Shown piece after piece: positions 1 to 7,920 of a DNA stretch of 64,000 bases. Source of the DNA: Zunongwangia endophytica (lineage in GTDB: Bacteria; Bacteroidota; Bacteroidia; Flavobacteriales; Flavobacteriaceae); NCBI RefSeq assembly GCF_030409505.1, contig NZ_JAUFPZ010000002.1:2425501-2489500 (forward strand), written 5' to 3'. The notes under the pieces are model-generated. The model saw only the letters and a program-made list of their open reading frames with translations, had not been told where the DNA came from and ran no database searches. Positions within the stretch are counted from its first letter, which is position 1, and each line of letters starts with the position of its first letter. Made by a program: the position numbers and the translations under genes.

Positions 1-1
1 T

Positions 2-70
2 ATCGAGAAAGGATCCATAAACCTTATCGAAATGAGTGTCTTTTGTGGTGATGTTTGCCAATTTATCTGA
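2..70 (+). CDS. C-terminal end of an unidentified phage gene (partial)
   Basis: Reading from base 2, 22 codons stay open to a TGA at 68-70. The other two forward frames stop earlier. The open stretch lies just before a strong terminator at 102-140 and on the same strand as all following phage genes, so it may be the tail end of the preceding late gene. The fragment is too short to assign to a family. It could also be non-coding. Confidence 0.35.
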   Translation: MEKGSINLIEMSVFCGDVCQFI

Positions 71-101
71 GGTTTTACTTCAAAATTGACCTATCAAAGC
101 A

Positions 102-140
102 CCTTAAAAAAGGACACTTAATTCTTGTCCTTTTTTAAGG
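102..140 (+). terminator. Perfect 15-bp stem terminator that also contains the first phage promoter element
   Basis: CCTTAAAAAAGGACA (102-116) pairs perfectly with TGTCCTTTTTTAAGG (126-140) around a 9-nt loop. The right arm ends in an intrinsic T-run. The same arm is the upstream half of the repeated phage promoter-like element, so this site would end the upstream unit and start the next. Confidence 0.7.
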
Positions 141-162
141 CACAAGTCATTCGCACTTTTGG
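126..162 (+). promoter_or_regulatory. Phage promoter-like element P1
   Basis: TGTCC at 126-130 is followed by six T and AAGG. The box ACTTTTG starts at 155, exactly 29 nt after the first T of TGTCC. The downstream box resembles the flavobacterial -7 consensus TAnnTTTG with its first base changed. The start codon at 166 lies 40 nt from TGTCC. Three other phage genes carry the same arrangement. The promoter role is inferred. Confidence 0.5.
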
Positions 163-165
163 AGT

Positions 166-519
166 ATGGCAGAAGAAACTATCTATTTAAATCAAGTGCT
201 CGAGATAATGCGCAAACCTGACTCTGATGGTAAAGCGGTCAAATTCGATATTGCCGTGCGCACTTTTAATAGAAATTCTAAAAGTGGTGGCACTTTAAAT
301 AGTTATGAGAATGCCAAACAAGTGATGAAAGAAGCAGGAATGGATAAGAATAGTATCTATGCCTTACAGCACTTCAAAAAATCAAAAATTCCAAAGATTA
401 GAAAGAACCCGCAGCACTTCTCTAATAAGACGCGTAATATTCGTCTGGAGAACGGCGAGGTTAAGAAGATCCATATTCGCTACATCATTTCATTCAACGG
501 CAAAAAAGTCATTTATTAA
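166..519 (+). CDS. Small basic phage protein of unknown function
   Basis: This 117-residue protein has a very basic second half (many Lys, Arg and Asn) and no signal peptide or membrane segment. I do not recognise a family. It follows the P1 element directly and its stop codon overlaps the ATG of the portal gene (TAATG), so the two are translationally coupled. Its position just before the portal suggests a packaging, DNA-binding or head-assembly role, but this rests on context only. The ATG at 166 is the first in frame after the promoter-like element. Confidence 0.6.
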   Translation: MAEETIYLNQVLEIMRKPDSDGKAVKFDIAVRTFNRNSKSGGTLNSYENAKQVMKEAGMDKNSIYALQHFKKSKIPKIRKNPQHFSNKTRNIRLENGEVKKIHIRYIISFNGKKVIY

Positions 520-1862
520 TGAGTCTATACGAACATAACCATATTCATTTCGGGACCGGTACCGAGGCAGCATTTGTATTCTCCGGAAAAGGGAAAGGAA
601 ATCATACCAGCGCTCCAATTGAAAAAACTGGAGTTAGCACAACAGGGAAAATCGTAAAGTGGGGTGATGATAATCAATATCCTAATAGATTTCTAGAAGT
701 TGTTAAGAAAAATGGGGCCGCTGGATCGAGTTATCGATTTAACCGCGCGGCTCATTATGGGCAGGGATTTCGATTAATGAAACCTAAGGAAGCTAATAAT
801 GGAAAGGAAGATCTTCAAATCGTATCGTTAAACTCGGTACCGGACATCAGAAAATTTTTCCGAAGAAATAAAATTCACCGTGTATTTACCGAAATTATTA
901 CAGATCTAGAGACTTTTGATATTGGGTGGCCAGAGTATATTCTTACCAATGACTACTCGAAGATTTACTCACTCCGCAGGCTGCAAACTGCAAAAATGAG
1001 ATTTGAAGAAATCAATCCAAAGACCGGCATAATTGAAAACTCTTATTTCTGTCATAATTGGAAACCTCATACCACAGTAGATAGTGAATATGTGAGTAAA
1101 ATTGCGGTGGTAGATAATTATTGCAGCGCTGAAGAAGTGAAGGAACATTGTAAGCGGAATAAAATCCACAAATTCACTATGCCCATTTACTATCCCCTTA
1201 TTGATGAAACTTACTATCCTGAACCTTCACATCATTCCGTTTTCCGCAATGGATGGATGGAAGTAGTAAATGCCATTCCTGAATATAAAAAACACTTCTC
1301 AGAAAATCAGTTAAACGTAAAATACATGGTGTATATCTCTGATGAGTATTTCACTCGCACCTATGCTGATGAATGGGAGAAATTCGACACCAATAAAAAA
1401 CTGGAGATTCGTAAAAATTTAAAAGATGCTATTGATGCGCATTTAGCCGGAAATAAAAATGCCGGGAAATCCATTCAAACGACAGTTTTTAAGGATCGTG
1501 AAGGGAAATGGATTAAAGGTATCGAGGTTGTGCCTTTAAAAGATGAAAACAGCAGCGAGGGAAAAGGCCTATTAGATTCTTCTGCAGGTAACTCAGAAAT
1601 TATGTCTGCGATTGGAGTGGATCCCAACCTTATGGGAGTTGGTATTCCTGGAGGAAAATTAAACGGAGGATCCGGATCTGATAAGCGTGAAGCCATGAGC
1701 ATCCTAAACAGCCTTTTCAAAACGAAACGTGAGACCACTCTTGATATCTGGCGACTTCTGCGCGATTATAACAAATGGGACGAAGATCTGGAAGGTGACT
1801 TTGCTGTGACCAATCTTACTACGCTAGACAAAAACCCAACCGGAACCCAAAACGAGATCTAA
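519..1862 (+). CDS. Putative phage portal protein
   Basis: This 447-residue protein has features I associate with Bacteroidetes phage portals: a WGDDNQYP motif near residues 48-55, a following stretch with alternating Tyr, Asn and Ala that leads to a GQGF motif, and a Gly-rich segment near residues 370-385 followed by a Lys/Arg-rich helix (SDKREAMSILNSLFK). The portal forms the dodecameric ring at one capsid vertex for DNA entry and exit and for tail attachment. Portals in this size range are normal. The stop is 2 nt before the next ATG, in an operon-like arrangement. No capsid gene follows immediately, which is unusual. Assignment is by motif recognition, without a database search. Confidence 0.65.
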   Translation: MSLYEHNHIHFGTGTEAAFVFSGKGKGNHTSAPIEKTGVSTTGKIVKWGDDNQYPNRFLEVVKKNGAAGSSYRFNRAAHYGQGFRLMKPKEANNGKEDLQIVSLNSVPDIRKFFRRNKIHRVFTEIITDLETFDIGWPEYILTNDYSKIYSLRRLQTAKMRFEEINPKTGIIENSYFCHNWKPHTTVDSEYVSKIAVVDNYCSAEEVKEHCKRNKIHKFTMPIYYPLIDETYYPEPSHHSVFRNGWMEVVNAIPEYKKHFSENQLNVKYMVYISDEYFTRTYADEWEKFDTNKKLEIRKNLKDAIDAHLAGNKNAGKSIQTTVFKDREGKWIKGIEVVPLKDENSSEGKGLLDSSAGNSEIMSAIGVDPNLMGVGIPGGKLNGGSGSDKREAMSILNSLFKTKRETTLDIWRLLRDYNKWDEDLEGDFAVTNLTTLDKNPTGTQNEI

Positions 1863-1864
1863 TT

Positions 1865-2800
1865 ATGCTAGTTAAGAATATAGCAACTATACAGAAATAC
1901 GCAATTGTTAATTACAATTTCACATTCGAAATAATCGAAAGCCAGGTAAGAAAACAAGAGCGGAAACATATCCTTTCCGTAATTGGAAGAGAGCTTTATA
2001 ATTCGTGGAGCGATGCTGCTCCAGAAGACGAAATTGAAAAAGAAGTTTTTGATTTACTTGAGGAAGCTTCCTCAAATTTATCATTATTAAGTTACACCAA
2101 AGTAGGAATAGTCTCCTCTAGTAATGGCGGACTATATATTTCTACATCTTCAAATTCAGAACCAGCACAGTGGTGGCAGATAAAAGATCTACGAGTAGAA
2201 TTATTGAATTCCGGCATGGAAGCTATCGATCAGGCGCTCGAAATCATGGAGGCTAACCAGGATAAATTTGAGAGCTGGGTTAATTCCGATCAATACACCA
2301 TTTTTAAAGAATTACTATGTAGCCAAACAGCACATTTTCAAAAAATATATAACATATCAAAAAGTCGTCTCACTTTCCTCGCCTTACGCCCATACTTACG
2401 AAAAGTAGAAAAACAATTTTTTGAAGGTCTGTTGGGAGCTGAGACGCTTTTACAAATTAAAGAGGGAAATAGCCCTGAAGAAAGGAAAGCTCTTGAAATC
2501 TCCAGATGGGCTCAAGTATGTCTGGCCATTGCTGAAATTGCTAAAGAAGGCATTTTTGAGTTATCCTCTCGAGGTCTTTTTACGGTGTTCGAAGAAATAC
2601 CGGGAATGAATAGAACCAAAGCAGATCAGGTCGAGCTTCTAAAGATCGAGCAATCCAAATCGCACGAAGGAAACGAAATCTTAAAAGATCTGATTCGCCA
2701 TCTTAAGAAGTTCCCAGGCATCTTTAAAAAATACGATCAACGTGAAAATCAGAAATTAATTAATCCGGTTTTAAACGGTAAATCCATTGTAAGCTTGTAG
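1865..2800 (+). CDS. DUF6712-like phage structural protein
   Basis: This 311-residue, mostly helical acidic protein has no signal peptide. Its N-terminus (helical residues 1-60 with a conserved-looking LGRELY-type turn) resembles the DUF6712 family, which I recall as restricted to Bacteroidetes phages and prophages and found near portal genes. The molecular role is unknown. From its place between portal and fibre genes, a head-tail connector or head accessory protein is plausible. It is separated by 2 nt from both neighbours, which supports co-translation. The family assignment is tentative. Confidence 0.5.
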   Translation: MLVKNIATIQKYAIVNYNFTFEIIESQVRKQERKHILSVIGRELYNSWSDAAPEDEIEKEVFDLLEEASSNLSLLSYTKVGIVSSSNGGLYISTSSNSEPAQWWQIKDLRVELLNSGMEAIDQALEIMEANQDKFESWVNSDQYTIFKELLCSQTAHFQKIYNISKSRLTFLALRPYLRKVEKQFFEGLLGAETLLQIKEGNSPEERKALEISRWAQVCLAIAEIAKEGIFELSSRGLFTVFEEIPGMNRTKADQVELLKIEQSKSHEGNEILKDLIRHLKKFPGIFKKYDQRENQKLINPVLNGKSIVSL

Positions 2801-2802
2801 TT

Positions 2803-4008
2803 ATGGGAAAGGCAAAAAGACCATCGATAAATATTTCTGCAAAAAGAAATGTAAATCCCTCAATCAACCGGCGAACTGAAGTTGCTGCAGAAGACTTTGA
2901 GGAAATAGCTACGATTTTGAGCGATCATGCCGAATTGATTGATCAAGCTAATTTGAATCCTGAGAAGTTTTATAAATTTCACACTTCACTACCTGCCTTA
3001 AAAGCTGCTCATCCAGAAGCAGAAGAAAATGCATGGGCAGTAATAATTCCTGCCAATGGGAACACACAGTTTGTGGCCACTTTCGAAAATGGGCAATGGA
3101 GAGCTTCAGAAAATGAAGCTCCAGTTCAATTATTTAATACCATTGCCGATCGGCCTGAAGAAGGCCAGGAAGGTATTTTCTACATCGTAAAGGATGAAAA
3201 GATAATTTATCTGTGGTATAACAATAAATGGAATGCATTTGGAAAGGACGGTAATAACGGCCTTTCCGCTTACCAGGTTGCAGTTGCTCGAGGTTATCAA
3301 GGAACTATCGACGAATGGTTAGGAACTTTAGAAGGGAAATCAGCTTATCAATTAGCAAAAGATGAAGGATTCGAAGGAACCCAATCTGAATGGATCGAAA
3401 GCCTAGGTGGTATTCAAGGAAAATCAGCTTATCAATCTGCTTTGGATAATGGTTTTACGGGAACAGAATCAGAGTGGTTGCAATCACTATTAGGACCAAA
3501 AGGAAAATCAGCTTATCAATCTGCTTTGGATAATGGCTTTACTGGAACAGAGTCAGAGTGGCTAATATCTTTAATTGGAGGTAAAGGAGATCCCGGCTTA
3601 TCAGCTTATGAAGATTGGCTATCTAGAGATAACCAGGGAACCTTTGAAGAATTCCTAGAAACTCTTAAAGGTCCTGCTGGGGATGTAACTGCAGCACAAC
3701 TAGAAAGTGCAAAACAGGAAGCAATCAATGAAGCGAAAGCATATCACGATCAGAATAGTCATACAGGAAGCTCTAATAGTTTAGGAACAAACATTGAATT
3801 TGGATTAATTGGAGAAATCGATGGCCAAAATAAAATATTTCAAACTTCAGAAGAATTTCAGCCTAGTAAAATATTGGTCTATCTAAACGGATTACTTCAA
3901 ACTCTTGGAGATGATTACTTTGAAAGCACGACACAAATAATTGAGTTCGTTGAAGCTCCACCTGTTTTTTCAGACGGTACAAAATCAAAAATTATCGCAA
4001 TCTATTAA
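2803..4008 (+). CDS. Phage fibre protein with five SAYQ...GT..EWL repeats
   Basis: This 401-residue protein carries about five copies of a roughly 28-residue repeat between residues 148 and 296. The pattern is G-K-SAYQ-A-GF-GT-EWL-SL-G, and short Gly-X-X collagen-like pieces join the copies. This repeat type is common in phage tail or head fibres of Bacteroidetes and probably forms a trimeric shaft. The N-terminus (1-140) would anchor to the virion, and the C-terminus (about 310-401) forms a beta-rich tip that ends in a motif of the kind seen in fibre adapters. Repeats 3 and 4 are almost identical at DNA level. The gene lies in an operon with the portal unit. Confidence 0.7.
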   Translation: MGKAKRPSINISAKRNVNPSINRRTEVAAEDFEEIATILSDHAELIDQANLNPEKFYKFHTSLPALKAAHPEAEENAWAVIIPANGNTQFVATFENGQWRASENEAPVQLFNTIADRPEEGQEGIFYIVKDEKIIYLWYNNKWNAFGKDGNNGLSAYQVAVARGYQGTIDEWLGTLEGKSAYQLAKDEGFEGTQSEWIESLGGIQGKSAYQSALDNGFTGTESEWLQSLLGPKGKSAYQSALDNGFTGTESEWLISLIGGKGDPGLSAYEDWLSRDNQGTFEEFLETLKGPAGDVTAAQLESAKQEAINEAKAYHDQNSHTGSSNSLGTNIEFGLIGEIDGQNKIFQTSEEFQPSKILVYLNGLLQTLGDDYFESTTQIIEFVEAPPVFSDGTKSKIIAIY

Positions 4009-4010
4009 TT

Positions 4011-4829
4011 ATGTCAATTACAAAAATACATCCAAATCAATTAAAAGATATTCCAAGTTATCCAGAACCATATGTGACTTCTTTATCTGAAACATCTTCA
4101 ATTCCAGATTTAACAAAAGATATCACAGTTTACGGTGACTATTTCACACCAAATATGACAGTTAATATTCTAGACAATACAGTTAGTGATTTTAGATTTA
4201 TTAGCAGTAAAGAAATTAGTTTTAAGGTAAGATCAGGTAATCAAGAAGGTGCTTTCAATATTATATTAAATAATGGGCGTATCCTAACTTTGACAAATTA
4301 CTGGGTTGTAAGCTTAGGAGAAGTTTTAGTACCGCAAGTAGATGATTGGACTAACTTAATTAATAACCCAATTTTGAGTATAGGCGGTATCAAAAAAGAT
4401 ATCGAAAACAGTCTAGTGAGCGCAGACTGGGTAAATATTGATGCAAATCAAGATTTTAGTATATATGGAAAATTAGAGGATTTTACTTTAGGGGGATCAA
4501 CAGCAACTTCAGGTAATGTAACACAAATACAGCTGTTGAATGCAGATACTTTAAATGAAGTGTCTAGAATGGTATGGAGATTTAATTCGTCTTTCACTTT
4601 TAAGCAAATTAGATCCTATTTAGCTGATGGTTCGAGTTCAGGAGATGGAGACGGAGGCGATATATTTAACGATGTTGGAAGGTTATCAAGAATAGGAGAG
4701 TCCTGGATTTTTTACGTAAATGACATACAAGAACATATTTATAATAGTGCAGGATATACAGGAGCATTATTAGTCAGAGTTTCAGCATATAATTCAGGAC
4801 TTAAACAAATAAAACTTATAAAACACTAA
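4011..4829 (+). CDS. Phage surface protein with an IPT/TIG-like domain, candidate receptor-binding protein
   Basis: This 272-residue protein has a segment around residues 30-100 with the rhythm of an IPT/TIG (immunoglobulin-like) domain: VYGDYFTPNMTVNI, a Phe-Ile-Ser-Ser turn, and a GAFNIIL strand. The remaining 170 residues are beta-rich, with many Asn, Ser and Gly residues and no recognised family. Coming directly after the fibre gene (2-nt gap), it fits a virion surface or receptor-binding role. The DNA is more A+T-rich than the portal gene, as is usual for host-range proteins. The function is inferred from context. Confidence 0.5.
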   Translation: MSITKIHPNQLKDIPSYPEPYVTSLSETSSIPDLTKDITVYGDYFTPNMTVNILDNTVSDFRFISSKEISFKVRSGNQEGAFNIILNNGRILTLTNYWVVSLGEVLVPQVDDWTNLINNPILSIGGIKKDIENSLVSADWVNIDANQDFSIYGKLEDFTLGGSTATSGNVTQIQLLNADTLNEVSRMVWRFNSSFTFKQIRSYLADGSSSGDGDGGDIFNDVGRLSRIGESWIFYVNDIQEHIYNSAGYTGALLVRVSAYNSGLKQIKLIKH

Positions 4830-4831
4830 AG

Positions 4832-5392
4832 ATGAAATTATTACCTAAAAATGGTGTATATAATTCGCCTATGGCAGTTCAAGGAAAATTTGAGAATGTT
4901 TTCATTGAAGACCGAGAAATAACTATCAAAAGAAACGAAAATTTTCTATCAGTAAAATTTGTCATGTTTTATTTAAAAGACGAGAAAGAAATTATTCTAG
5001 GATCTAAAACTATGGAGTTTTGTGGTCTTGAAAATGATTACGCAAATTCTACAAATATCGCAAGCATCTTCAAATATCCTAATCCTGATTATGATCCAAA
5101 TTTTGATATAGCGGAATCAAAATCGGATGAAGACTACAAAAAGACTATTGAATGGATTGAAAATGTGAAGTTGATGGAATATTTAGCTTTAAACAACAAT
5201 AAACTACCGTACGGAGCAATCATTACAGAGTACGGATACCCAACATTCGAAGTGGTTCTACAATATTTTGAAGGAGGTACATTAGATGATCCAGAAGTTC
5301 AAATAAATAATGAATTTGCTCAGGGTTTTCTGCTTAACAAACTATCCATAAATGGAGAAATTGTAGGGGACCAGTTTATTTTCTTATCATAA
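4832..5392 (+). CDS. Phage protein of unknown function, end of the portal-fibre unit
   Basis: This 186-residue soluble protein has no recognised domain. The first 60 residues look beta-rich (alternating hydrophobic strands), and an acidic Asp/Pro-rich loop (around residues 85-100) follows. It starts 2 nt after the preceding gene and is the last of the first transcription unit, since the P2 promoter-like element begins right after its stop. It may be a chaperone or partner of the surface protein upstream. That suggestion rests only on gene order. Confidence 0.5.
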   Translation: MKLLPKNGVYNSPMAVQGKFENVFIEDREITIKRNENFLSVKFVMFYLKDEKEIILGSKTMEFCGLENDYANSTNIASIFKYPNPDYDPNFDIAESKSDEDYKKTIEWIENVKLMEYLALNNNKLPYGAIITEYGYPTFEVVLQYFEGGTLDDPEVQINNEFAQGFLLNKLSINGEIVGDQFIFLS

Positions 5393-5398
5393 TCCTCC

Positions 5399-5435
5399 TG
5401 TCCTTTTTTTAAAATCACTGGGTTCAGACTTTTAC
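5399..5435 (+). promoter_or_regulatory. Phage promoter-like element P2
   Basis: TGTCC at 5399-5403 plus seven T and four A is followed by ACTTTTA beginning at 5428, again 29 nt after the first T. No upstream GGACA partner exists here, so this copy cannot be read as a terminator. That is why I treat the motif as regulatory. The downstream box lies inside the hairpin at 5419-5453. Confidence 0.45.
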
Positions 5436-5453
5436 ATTATAAATCTGAACCCA
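5419..5453 (+). other. Hairpin abutting a start codon
   Basis: TGGGTTCAGA (5419-5428) pairs perfectly with TCTGAACCCA (5444-5453), and the ATG of the next gene is at 5454. In a read-through transcript this 10-bp stem would crowd the start codon. A transcript started at P2 would begin at about 5440 and lack the 5' arm. The regulatory meaning is inferred. Confidence 0.45.
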
Positions 5454-5969
5454 ATGAATCTCTCAAATTTCAAATCCTGGCTATCTGAATTCTTCAGTAA
5501 TATTGGCCAGTTGCTCCTAGCTTTTTTTCTTATTCTCGTAGCCTTTGCGCTATTCATTCCCTGCTTAGTTGCTTCTCTTATTTGGAAAGTAATTGTTTCC
5601 ATTACCAAAGAGAATCGAAAAGCTCGAGATATTATTTCCGGTACAAAGCAATTCTTTTTGGCAATTGCTATCGCTTTAGATCAACTTGGCAATGTTGCCT
5701 TTGGCGGTTTTTTCAATTGGTTCTTTCTGAAGAATGAGTATGGTCTTTATAATTTCGGCTCAGCCCATGAAACTGTAAGCGAAGTTTTGGGATGGAATCT
5801 TTATCTGGAGCATTTAAACCAAAAAGGTAAATATATGGTTGCTCTTCTTAACTGGATCGAAAAAGATCATTGTATCAAAGCCATGAGATCCGGTATTCAA
5901 ACGGCACAATTCAAAACTGAACATTGGAAGGATGTTCAGGATTATCAAGTAAACTCAAAACCTCAATAA
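5454..5969 (+). CDS. Phage membrane protein of unknown function, lysis region
   Basis: This 171-residue protein has a long hydrophobic stretch around residues 17-50 (one long or two tight membrane helices) and a shorter weakly hydrophobic part near 60-90. The rest is soluble. No family is recognised. It opens the transcription unit that contains the holin-like gene, endolysin and spanin, so a role in lysis or superinfection exclusion is possible. Its TAA overlaps the ATG of the next gene. The start at 5454 directly follows a stable hairpin. Confidence 0.55.
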   Translation: MNLSNFKSWLSEFFSNIGQLLLAFFLILVAFALFIPCLVASLIWKVIVSITKENRKARDIISGTKQFFLAIAIALDQLGNVAFGGFFNWFFLKNEYGLYNFGSAHETVSEVLGWNLYLEHLNQKGKYMVALLNWIEKDHCIKAMRSGIQTAQFKTEHWKDVQDYQVNSKPQ

Positions 5970-6370
5970 TGAAAACAATTCTTACACTTTTGATTGGGTT
6001 CTTCCTAATCACTACCAACACCTTTGCGCAGAAATCCGAAAAAGAACCTGTTGAAGATTCGGTCACTATTAGCATTCCGGCTACTGTGGTTCTAAACCAC
6101 GAAGGCAAAATGCTTATTACTGATCGATATAACAAGAGGCACTTCGAGATCGAATCGACCAGAGAAATTTCCCAGGGAAAAGAATATGAATTTATTCTCC
6201 AGTTCAAAATTTCCGATCGGCAAAAAAATCATTGTATCGGCTGCACCGGAATTTTGCCGGCCACTTTAATAGACTTTACAATTACTCCCTATCAAGCAAA
6301 ACTGGATCAGGCACGAATAAGGGATGCATTGCGTAATAAAGGATACGATAAAAGCCCCAGATACCAATAG
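5969..6370 (+). CDS. Small secreted phage protein of unknown function
   Basis: I chose the ATG at 5969 because it overlaps the upstream stop (TAATG) and gives a clean signal peptide: MKTILTL, a hydrophobic core, then a TFA-Q cleavage site near residue 20. A reading start at 5924 would bury the signal. The mature part is about 113 residues and contains a CIGC pair near residues 89-92 that could form a disulphide or bind a metal in the periplasm. No family is recognised. It sits within the lysis cluster. Confidence 0.55.
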   Translation: MKTILTLLIGFFLITTNTFAQKSEKEPVEDSVTISIPATVVLNHEGKMLITDRYNKRHFEIESTREISQGKEYEFILQFKISDRQKNHCIGCTGILPATLIDFTITPYQAKLDQARIRDALRNKGYDKSPRYQ

Positions 6371-6382
6371 TAAAAATAATTT

Positions 6383-6742
6383 ATGCTAGCTCTTCAAACA
6401 GAATCTCTTTCTAAATTTTCCGAATATGGCCTGCCCGGACTTATAATCCTTACGCTTATCATAGCTGTTGGCTATCTCTTCAAGGTTGTTCATGACTATA
6501 GCAAACAAGATAGGAAGCGGGCCGATCATTTTGGAGAAGCCTTTATGAAAATATCAGGGGATCAAAATGAGACTAATCGAAAAATCGTTGAAGTTACTGA
6601 GAAGATGGCCGATCAGAATAAGGTATATCATCAAGATACCACCAGAAGACTCGAAGAAATGCCTGCTAAGATCCTCAAGGAATTTGAATATAGAAACTTA
6701 CAGAAGTCACAAAATTCCTCAAATACTACACCTGCACCATGA
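6383..6742 (+). CDS. Holin-like small membrane protein
   Basis: This 119-residue protein has one clear membrane helix at about residues 15-35, followed by a charged helical and probably coiled-coil region (about 38-105) and a short polar tail. The size, topology and location (4-nt overlap with the endolysin gene) fit a holin or holin-like protein that controls inner-membrane permeabilisation. Holins are too diverse to assign by sequence, so the call rests on topology and neighbours. A pilot or tail-attachment membrane protein is an alternative. Confidence 0.5.
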   Translation: MLALQTESLSKFSEYGLPGLIILTLIIAVGYLFKVVHDYSKQDRKRADHFGEAFMKISGDQNETNRKIVEVTEKMADQNKVYHQDTTRRLEEMPAKILKEFEYRNLQKSQNSSNTTPAP

Positions 6743-7395
6743 ACTTAACTCCCCTTCAGAAATTTCAGAATTCGCAATGCTTAGATCCAGATAATGATTT
6801 TGGGCCATTGACGATTAAAGCAATGCGTTTTGCATTTTCATTGAGCATTGAGCAAACAGCTAATTTCGCTGGGCAATGTGCGCATGAATCAAATTATTTT
6901 AAGCGCCAGTTTGAAAACTTAAATTATTCTTACGAAAGATTATTGCAGATCTTCTCCCACGATTTTGATACCGATCGAAACCGGATCCTTTCTGACGAAG
7001 AAAAACAAGTGGCCAGGATCCTGGAAAGAAAACCGCAGCAAATTGCAAATTTCGTTTACGCCAACCAAAATGGAAATGGTGATGAAGCTTCTGGAGATGG
7101 CTGGCTATTTCGTGGGCGTGGTCCTCTGCAATTAACCGGTAGAAGAAATTACCAATTATTCGCTGCTGCGATGAATGATCAGGAAATCATGTGCAATCCA
7201 GATCTCGTGGTTACTAAATATTATTTTGAAAGTGCATTATGGTATTTCGAAAGTAATAATCTCTGGAGTATTGCGAAGAAAACAAATCGAGTAGCTATTA
7301 AAAATCTTACCAAACGAGTGAATGGAGGATATCATGGGCTTCAGGATCGTATTAATAAAACTATAAATTTCGAAGGATGGTTACGCGCTGCTTAA
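6739..7395 (+). CDS. Phage endolysin, GH19 chitinase/lysozyme-like
   Basis: This 218-residue muralytic enzyme would cut peptidoglycan glycan strands at the end of the phage cycle. It shows the lysozyme/GH19 fold signature: the CAHESNYF segment with probable catalytic Glu50, followed by the GRGPLQLTGRRNY motif near residues 129-141 and a C-terminal helical part with NGG. An insert rich in Asp (DFDTDRNRILSDEE) near residues 75-90 looks like a calcium-type loop. There is no signal peptide, so it needs a holin. The gene overlaps the holin-like gene (4 nt) and the spanin gene (19 nt). Confidence 0.82.
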   Translation: MNLTPLQKFQNSQCLDPDNDFGPLTIKAMRFAFSLSIEQTANFAGQCAHESNYFKRQFENLNYSYERLLQIFSHDFDTDRNRILSDEEKQVARILERKPQQIANFVYANQNGNGDEASGDGWLFRGRGPLQLTGRRNYQLFAAAMNDQEIMCNPDLVVTKYYFESALWYFESNNLWSIAKKTNRVAIKNLTKRVNGGYHGLQDRINKTINFEGWLRAA

Positions 7396-7865
7396 TTTTA
7401 ATAATTGTCATATCGCTATTTGGATGTAGTTCGAGAAAAGTGGAAACGCACAAAAAACTGGAGTCAGTTTCTGAACTACGTCAAAATGATATCCAGGAAC
7501 TGCAAACTGAAAAAATAAAAAGTGATATCCTTCGAATTTCGGAAAATTGGGATCTCAATCTAAAACCTGAAGATCCCAATAAACCAATGCAGGTTATTTA
7601 TGGTAATGACACTCTTAATTCTACCAACGCAAATGTATCACTAAGCAAAAATAAAGAAACTGAAAATGCTCAATCGGTGACCGATAAGAAAACTGAAAAA
7701 TTAGATCAATCTAAATCAGAAAAAGAAAAAGGTTCCTCTGAAAAAGGAAAATCAACCGATCGACAGTCTCCAAGCTGGGGATTAAATATTGGACTTATTT
7801 TTGGGATCATCTTGTCAATTATTTTGATATCCCTTTACTTCAAAACAAAAACTCCCAAACCCTAA
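7377..7865 (+). CDS. Probable unimolecular spanin
   Basis: This 162-residue protein combines a lipoprotein signal (hydrophobic residues 5-15, lipobox LFGC with Cys17) with a C-terminal membrane helix (about 134-154) and a short basic tail. A charged, low-complexity periplasmic linker joins the two. A lipid anchor in the outer membrane and a helix in the inner membrane are the defining layout of u-spanins such as T1 gp11, which disrupt the outer membrane in the last step of lysis. The gene starts inside the endolysin gene in another frame. The function is inferred from topology and position, not from similarity. Confidence 0.65.
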   Translation: MVTRCLILIIVISLFGCSSRKVETHKKLESVSELRQNDIQELQTEKIKSDILRISENWDLNLKPEDPNKPMQVIYGNDTLNSTNANVSLSKNKETENAQSVTDKKTEKLDQSKSEKEKGSSEKGKSTDRQSPSWGLNIGLIFGIILSIILISLYFKTKTPKP

Positions 7866-7889
7866 TTTTCTCAAAATATCCATGCTTTG

Positions 7890-7920
7890 AAAGGACAGCA
7901 ATTTTGCTGTCCTTTTTTTA
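7890..7920 (+). terminator. Terminator of the lysis unit, overlapping promoter element P3
   Basis: AAAGGACAGCA pairs with TGCTGTCCTTT around a short AT loop, followed by a T-run. It closes the 5454-7865 unit. As at 102-140, its right arm is the TGTCC-T7 half of the repeated promoter-like element. Confidence 0.75.

Noticed and set aside
5399..5410. T-run sites at 5399 and 9284 as intrinsic terminators
   Set aside because: Neither has a complementary GGACA arm upstream, so no terminator stem can form. They are treated as promoter-like elements.
5924..5968. Upstream start for the small secreted phage protein
   Set aside because: It would place 15 polar residues before the signal peptide and overlap the previous gene by 46 nt. 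The ATG at 5969 with TAATG coupling fits better.
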